In this document: positions 60,501 through 64,000 of the stretch, one piece after another
Layout: each line of letters starts with the position of its first letter
Numbering within the stretch: position 1 is the first letter of the stretch
Origin: CAZWDL01 sp964632995
GTDB lineage: Bacteria > Bacteroidota > Bacteroidia > Chitinophagales > Saprospiraceae
Assembly (NCBI GenBank): GCA_964632995.1
Contig: CAZWDL010000027.1
Coordinates: 1-64,000, forward strand
Length of the DNA: 64,000 nucleotides
Direction: 5' to 3'
Made by a program: the position numbers and the translations under genes
The notes under the pieces: generated by a model
Databases searched by the model: none
What the model saw: only the letters and a program-made list of their open reading frames with translations
What the model was told of the DNA's origin: nothing

Positions 60501-63188
60501 GCGCCGGGTACCTTTGTGCTCAATACTTTCTTCACCGACACCGGTTGTGGCGCCCGCGATACGGTTCTTGTCGAAGATCTTCGCGTCTTCCCTGATGCCG
60601 AAGCCGGAGCGGATACCGAACTCAGCTGTACAGAAGATTTCGTGCTGCTCGATGGCTCGGGATCGGTCAATGATGATCCGGTTGATTATTCCTGGCTGAA
60701 CGCCGGCGGTGAAGTATTGAGCAGCTCCATTACCTATCAGGCCTCAGAGTTCGGTACTTATTTTCTGCAAGTGACCAATCCGGTAACCGGTTGCACATCA
60801 ACCGATTCGGTCCGGGTAGTGGCTAGTGATGAGTTCCCGGTAGTGGATGCCGGCGAAAGCCAAACCCTGACTTGCTTTAACGATACGCTAACGCTGGTTG
60901 CGGAAGTGAATAATGCGCCCGACTTCGATTTCCAGTGGGTGACCACTCAGGGAGGCGAAATCGTTCCGGGAGAAGAAAACAGCCTGACGCCGAGGGTAGC
61001 TCAGCCGGGCGTCTATGAACTCGTAGTGACGAACAATGCCAACGGCTGTGTTGCCTCCGATTCTCTCGTCATTTCCGAGAACCGGAATTTTCCGCTTGCA
61101 GAAGCGGGAGACGGTACTACCTTGACCTGTAATGACAATACTTTCATCCTGGACGGAACCGGGTCTACTCCAGCAGGCGACAGCATCGCTTACACCTGGA
61201 CACTCGATGGACAGACGGTAGCGCTGGATACCCTTCAGGTGGAAATCACAACCCCCGGGACCTACCTCCTGGAAGTGACGAATCGCATCAACGGTTGCTC
61301 AACGACGGATTCGGTGCAGATCATCGATGATACCCAGCCGCCGCAGATAACGATGGAGCCGGCGCCTACCCTGAACTGCACCGAAAGCATTGCCGTGATT
61401 TCGGCTACGCTGGAGCCGGCGAATGCCAACTACGCCTTCCAGTGGGAAGCCGTCGACGGCGGTAATATCGTCAGCGGCGCCGGCAGCCTCGCGGCCGAAG
61501 TCGATCAGCCCGGAATCTATCGCCTGACGGCAACCAATCAGGAGACGGGCTGTGTGTCTACTGAAGAAGTAGTAGTGCTGACTGATGTCGAATTTCCGGT
61601 TGCGGATGCCGGAGCCGATCAAACCATTACCTGTCAGGACTCGGTAGCGATGCTCGACGGCAGCGGCTCGAGTATGGGAACGCCCTTCTCTTACGAGTGG
61701 CTCGCCATTGACGGCGCCGGCGCCCCCAATCCGGCGGATACGCTTCAGACCATGGTTGAAACGCCGGGTTTGTACGAGCTGGTCGTAACCAACAACGATA
61801 ACAACTGCGTATCCCGCGATACGGTTCAGGTCAATGAAAATACAGCGCTCCCTGAAATCAGCATCGCCGATCCGGGCCAATTGAGCTGTACCGACAATAC
61901 CCTGACCCTCGATGGCTCCGCTTCTGAATTCGGTCCGCAGTACAGCGTGGAATGGACCGGAACAGCCGGTCAGCCGATAGAAAATACCAATGATCCCCTC
62001 CAGGTGAATATTTCCGAGCCCGGAACTTACCAGCTCTTGCTGCGCAACAATGAGACAGGCTGTGAAAATACCGCCACGGTGGAAGTACAGGCCGATGACA
62101 GCCTGCCTACTGCCGATGCCGGCGGTGATCAGGTGCTGCCTTGCCCCGGCCAGCCCATTACCCTCGATGGCAGCAATTCCTCCACCGGCGCCGATATCAC
62201 TTATCAGTGGACCGTGGTGGAAGGACAGGGAACGATCTCTAATCCCAATTCCCTGCAGGCTTCTGTCACTCAGGCCGGCACTTACCAGTTGGAGGTTACA
62301 AATACCAGTAACGGATGTAGCGCTACTGCCACCGTTGTGGCCACAGAAGATCCCGATCTCGTACCGGCCAATGCCGGGGAAGATATGAGTGTATGCGAAA
62401 CTACGGGAATGCTCTTCGCCGAACTGCCCGCCGCTGCGACCGGAACCTGGTCTACCACCTCGGGCGCTAAGATCGAATCGCCCAACCAGGCTTCGACCTT
62501 CGTCGAAGAGCTCTCTAACGGCGACAATGTCTTTACCTGGACCGTCTCCCTGCCTACCTGTCCGGAGTACAGCTCCGACGAGGTGATCATCCGCAAAGAG
62601 ATCGCGCCGGTAGCCAATAACGACCTGGCTACGGTGCCGGCTGACAGCCGCGAACAGGATATCAATGTAGTCGCCAATGATCAGCTGAATACCAACGGCC
62701 CCTGGGAAGTCACTGTGCGAACAGAACCGAGCCTCGGACGCATCGAGGGCGTGAACGGCGGTACAGTGACTTACATACCGAACCCGGGTATCTTCGGAGA
62801 GGATCAGTTTTCCTACGAAATTTGCAACCTCAGCTGTCCCGGTCTTTGCGATACCGCCTTCGTCCAGGTTACCCTCGAGTTTGACGAGGATTTCCAGCCG
62901 GAATTGCCGAACGCCATCACCCCCAATGGGGACGGAATCAACGACGAATTGGTGTTCGATGTGCTGGAAAACGCCATTGACTTCTGGCCCGATAACGAGC
63001 TGGTCGTCTTTAACCGTTGGGGCGACATTGTTTACCGGGCCGAGCCTTATGCCAACAACTGGCGTGGTACTACCGATTCGGGGATGAAACTGCCTGATGG
63101 GACCTACTACTACGTACTGCGTCTCGACATATCGAATGGTATCATCTACAAAGGAGATATCACGATTCTCGACGGACCCGATGAGTAG
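57597..63188 (+). CDS. Giant secreted adhesin: five cohesin-like, SprB and PKD-like repeats, type B T9SS domain
   Basis: 1,863 residues from ATG 57597 (MKKLLALIVFIVAVKV), which opens the signal peptide; an ATG 16 codons earlier is possible. Residues about 32-740 hold five cohesin-like beta units of about 125-145 residues (VCVDVSASNFQDIQSMQYSL type). Residues about 747-822 are an SprB-type repeat (NVAIKPVSCPGGKDGEI). Residues about 825-1,583 hold nine PKD-like repeats of about 84 residues (ADAGADQTITC...LDGSGS). Then come an ANAGEDMSVCE unit, a VCBS/cadherin-like domain (ANNDLATVPADSREQDINV), and the type B CTD (NAITPNGDGINDELVFD...YKGDITIL). It is exported by T9SS with the PorP/SprF protein upstream. 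Confidence 0.93.
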   Translation: MKKLLALIVFIVAVKVTAFAQPTISLPTISPCTTDDPSFCMDVTVKDFTDILSMEFSIAWDPSVIRFDEVRNFSLPGLSVADFDVTDAANGIITLKWRFNDCGPGVTGVTLDDDQRIFSLCFTALGAYGATTAVEITNMPVDIKVTRVNACPNNIGLFRENGLVSTCVRPLELVASEEEGNEGDLICVDFAVNGFDNLTSMQFSVNWDSDILQFEDVIVLDNLVNLSESGFGKPGDSAEVPPGALTVSWNFVDPSSNTGISLEDGTNIFQICFRVIGPCESGSDITFTSSPTLIEVTNTVEEGFELTVTSDPGSIQVGDCDPTGLQLIADCGPPVDINDEVCVRVTTANFNDIEELDYLMQWNPNILEFKEVKNPNGGVVGFGTNDFLEDNVQNGVLGVQWETVSPGLGQSLPDGALLYEVCFTVKGLGGDSPFRFPATPALVKTGSSPNIGIAPSNCEVQVNQPEGVTLVFDNGEGSPGDTVCVDVSASNFQDIQSMQYSLAWDTAHVTFLEVQNLTLPEAGLDDFGLSGINGGSLTFNWQPSQSYTLDEGERIMTLCYVVTGTPKECQFVEIIDLPLESEAISASSNGNNVGLAGQGGEICVLNPDGYSLIIGQEEGFLGDTVCIPFTVADFQGITSTGFTATWNPAALNYLELNTTGALPLDPNLNFGTGSVDVGLLSFNFEDAAGVDLADSTVIFEICYLLLGPKNECHEITLTNDQAVNTLDGEGSIQLEPGAVCIKDQFIIENVAIKPVSCPGGKDGEIELTVSGGTGTIFYNWGSDPIQFTNRARNLPVGQVTVTIFDSNNPPLIQRDTFQIPLTDNLPVADAGMDMEAPCREDGQPLDIFLLDGKGSEGPEYSYRWSTEGGTLPGDRDALISVGQGPGLYILTVRNDETFCSTSDTIQVSEPTVPVSDAGQDFSFDCSMDTLQLNGSGSTMADSVAYAWTALDGGEIVPGEDSLISPSITAPGTFVLNTFFTDTGCGARDTVLVEDLRVFPDAEAGADTELSCTEDFVLLDGSGSVNDDPVDYSWLNAGGEVLSSSITYQASEFGTYFLQVTNPVTGCTSTDSVRVVASDEFPVVDAGESQTLTCFNDTLTLVAEVNNAPDFDFQWVTTQGGEIVPGEENSLTPRVAQPGVYELVVTNNANGCVASDSLVISENRNFPLAEAGDGTTLTCNDNTFILDGTGSTPAGDSIAYTWTLDGQTVALDTLQVEITTPGTYLLEVTNRINGCSTTDSVQIIDDTQPPQITMEPAPTLNCTESIAVISATLEPANANYAFQWEAVDGGNIVSGAGSLAAEVDQPGIYRLTATNQETGCVSTEEVVVLTDVEFPVADAGADQTITCQDSVAMLDGSGSSMGTPFSYEWLAIDGAGAPNPADTLQTMVETPGLYELVVTNNDNNCVSRDTVQVNENTALPEISIADPGQLSCTDNTLTLDGSASEFGPQYSVEWTGTAGQPIENTNDPLQVNISEPGTYQLLLRNNETGCENTATVEVQADDSLPTADAGGDQVLPCPGQPITLDGSNSSTGADITYQWTVVEGQGTISNPNSLQASVTQAGTYQLEVTNTSNGCSATATVVATEDPDLVPANAGEDMSVCETTGMLFAELPAAATGTWSTTSGAKIESPNQASTFVEELSNGDNVFTWTVSLPTCPEYSSDEVIIRKEIAPVANNDLATVPADSREQDINVVANDQLNTNGPWEVTVRTEPSLGRIEGVNGGTVTYIPNPGIFGEDQFSYEICNLSCPGLCDTAFVQVTLEFDEDFQPELPNAITPNGDGINDELVFDVLENAIDFWPDNELVVFNRWGDIVYRAEPYANNWRGTTDSGMKLPDGTYYYVLRLDISNGIIYKGDITILDGPDE

Positions 63189-63210
63189 GGCAGAGGCCGT
63201 CTGGTAAGGT

Positions 63211-63252
63211 AAAAAGCCGGTGTATGAGCCATCATACAACGGCTTTTTCTTT
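63211..63252 (+). terminator. Rho-independent terminator after the adhesin gene
   Basis: AAAAAGCCG...GTATGA (63211-63227) pairs with TCATAC..CGGCTTTTT (63231-63247), then TCTTTTT. Confidence 0.75.
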
Positions 63253-63418
63253 TTAAATGGAAAATAGTGTTAAATTAGCGGTCCAATTGTGGAATCCAAC
63301 TATTTGCACTCTCCTTATTAAAAAGCACCGGTGGACCTGTAAGGCAAGTGGATTGTTCCCGAACAGACGACCGTAACGCCTTTAACCTTGTGGTCAACAA
63401 CCAAAACCTTGGTTCGCT

Positions 63419-64000
63419 ATGAGAAAAATTGCTTGGTGGAGCCTCCTGCTCCCGGCCTGCGTATTGCTCCTTCCCGCCGCAGCCTCCGGCGCTTGTACCA
63501 ATGATGAACGCTGCGATGCCGTTGATTTGGGAAAACTGGATCGGGGCATGACACTCGGAGACAGGCTGCAAGGCCTTTACGATAATAACTGCGCGGGCAG
63601 CAGCACCGATCCGAACCCCTCCGATGACGGAGGCTGGTTTAATGATGCCGGCGTTTGGTTTCGATTCGAAACGGGGAATGACCCCAGCCCGGTAACACTG
63701 GTGGAAGCACTCAATGACCCGGAGGGCACGGGAGACGAAATTGACCTTCAGCTGGCGGTATTCCGCGCAATCACTTCTTCCTGTGACGGGGTACTTCGCT
63801 TTGAGAAAAGTTTGTCGGATAATAGTTCATTTGACGGTACCTTACCGCTCTTCTGTCTGCGTCCCAATACAGTATATTACATTCTCGTGGACGGCGGCGC
63901 CTCGACAGCTGGCAGCGACCGGGGCGTTTTTGGTTTGCAGGTGCGCTCCCTGGAGCTTACCGAAGCCCCCGATTACCGGTGTACTGCGCAAAATCTGGGA
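63419..64000 (+). CDS. N-terminal part of another secreted protein (3' truncated by window edge)
   Basis: 194 codons from ATG 63419 run off the window end without a stop. A signal peptide (MRKIAWWSLLLPACVLLLPAA) is followed by a Cys-containing beta-rich domain (GACTNDERCDAVDLGKLDRG..., GVWFRFET, TVYYILVDGG) resembling the PPC-type or CUB-like prepilin/peptidase C-terminal folds common at the N-terminus of T9SS type A or B proteins. It is the third gene of the T9SS surface locus and probably also carries a T9SS sorting domain beyond the window. Function unknown. Confidence 0.75.
   Translation, partial: MRKIAWWSLLLPACVLLLPAAASGACTNDERCDAVDLGKLDRGMTLGDRLQGLYDNNCAGSSTDPNPSDDGGWFNDAGVWFRFETGNDPSPVTLVEALNDPEGTGDEIDLQLAVFRAITSSCDGVLRFEKSLSDNSSFDGTLPLFCLRPNTVYYILVDGGASTAGSDRGVFGLQVRSLELTEAPDYRCTAQNLG

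Noticed and set aside
61299..63239. 646-codon open frame on the minus strand
   Set aside because: It lies entirely antisense to the PKD-repeat adhesin; repeat codons leave the complementary frame open. No motifs and no signal.
30..63999. tRNA, rRNA, CRISPR and insertion sequences
   Set aside because: Reading both strands I saw no tRNA T-arm plus acceptor pattern, no regularly spaced repeats with unique spacers and no transposase.

Overview
The window comes from a Bacteroidota genome, most likely a marine or wastewater Saprospiria/Lewinella-type bacterium (inference). The signs are type IX secretion (T9SS) C-terminal domains of both type A and type B, a PorP/SprF-family outer-membrane protein, and Bacteroidota-typical families (DUF4199, BatA, DUF2027-Smr, DUF2795). 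There is also a roughly 288-residue primary sigma factor lacking region 1.1, several candidate promoters of the Bacteroidota TTTG-N19-TAnnTTTG type, and little Shine-Dalgarno sequence. No rRNA, tRNA, CRISPR array, transposase or phage gene was recognised.

Layout. 1-4.4 kb: tail of an unknown gene, a secreted nucleoside-hydrolase-like protein, a secreted Gfo/Idh/MocA oxidoreductase, a 220-bp nested palindrome and a HELGH metallopeptidase. 4.5-11.3 kb: an ACT-domain protein with a leader hairpin, a BNR/sortilin-like T9SS protein and a large Dna2-like nuclease-helicase. 11.3-16.6 kb: a patchwork repeat, a lipoprotein gene broken by an in-frame amber codon, a DUF296 protein, an NAD-dependent epimerase-like protein, a CDF metal transporter and QueE. 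16.8-27.0 kb: a BatA/vWA protein, a large membrane protein, a catalytically impaired dihydroorotase homologue, two DUF4199 proteins, GT2 and GT4 glycosyltransferases and GmhA. 27.3-38.2 kb: two giant paralogous T9SS proteins with dockerin-like and cohesin-like modules. 38.4-41.2 kb: a HAD phosphatase, DUF2027-Smr, a methyltransferase and a TPR protein. 41.5-47.5 kb: a housekeeping core (etfB-etfA, rpsO, pnp, rpoD). 47.6-56 kb: an SH3 lipoprotein, a Nudix-like protein, cmk, a DUF2795 protein, a transglutaminase-like protein, queA and a MacB/FtsX-type permease. 56.4-64 kb: a T9SS surface locus with PorP/SprF, a 1,863-residue cohesin-like/SprB/PKD adhesin with a type B CTD, and the start of another secreted protein.

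How the genes may work together. GmhA, the GmhB-like HAD and the two glycosyltransferases suggest heptose-containing surface glycan synthesis. QueE and QueA belong to tRNA queuosine synthesis. The most interesting theme is the surface set: two secreted proteins carry paired dockerin-type calcium loops, and a third secreted giant carries five tandem cohesin-like modules. Together they suggest, as inference only, a T9SS-exported non-cellulosomal scaffold. Between genes there are many long inverted repeats, including two loopless perfect palindromes (42 and 46 bp) between convergent genes.
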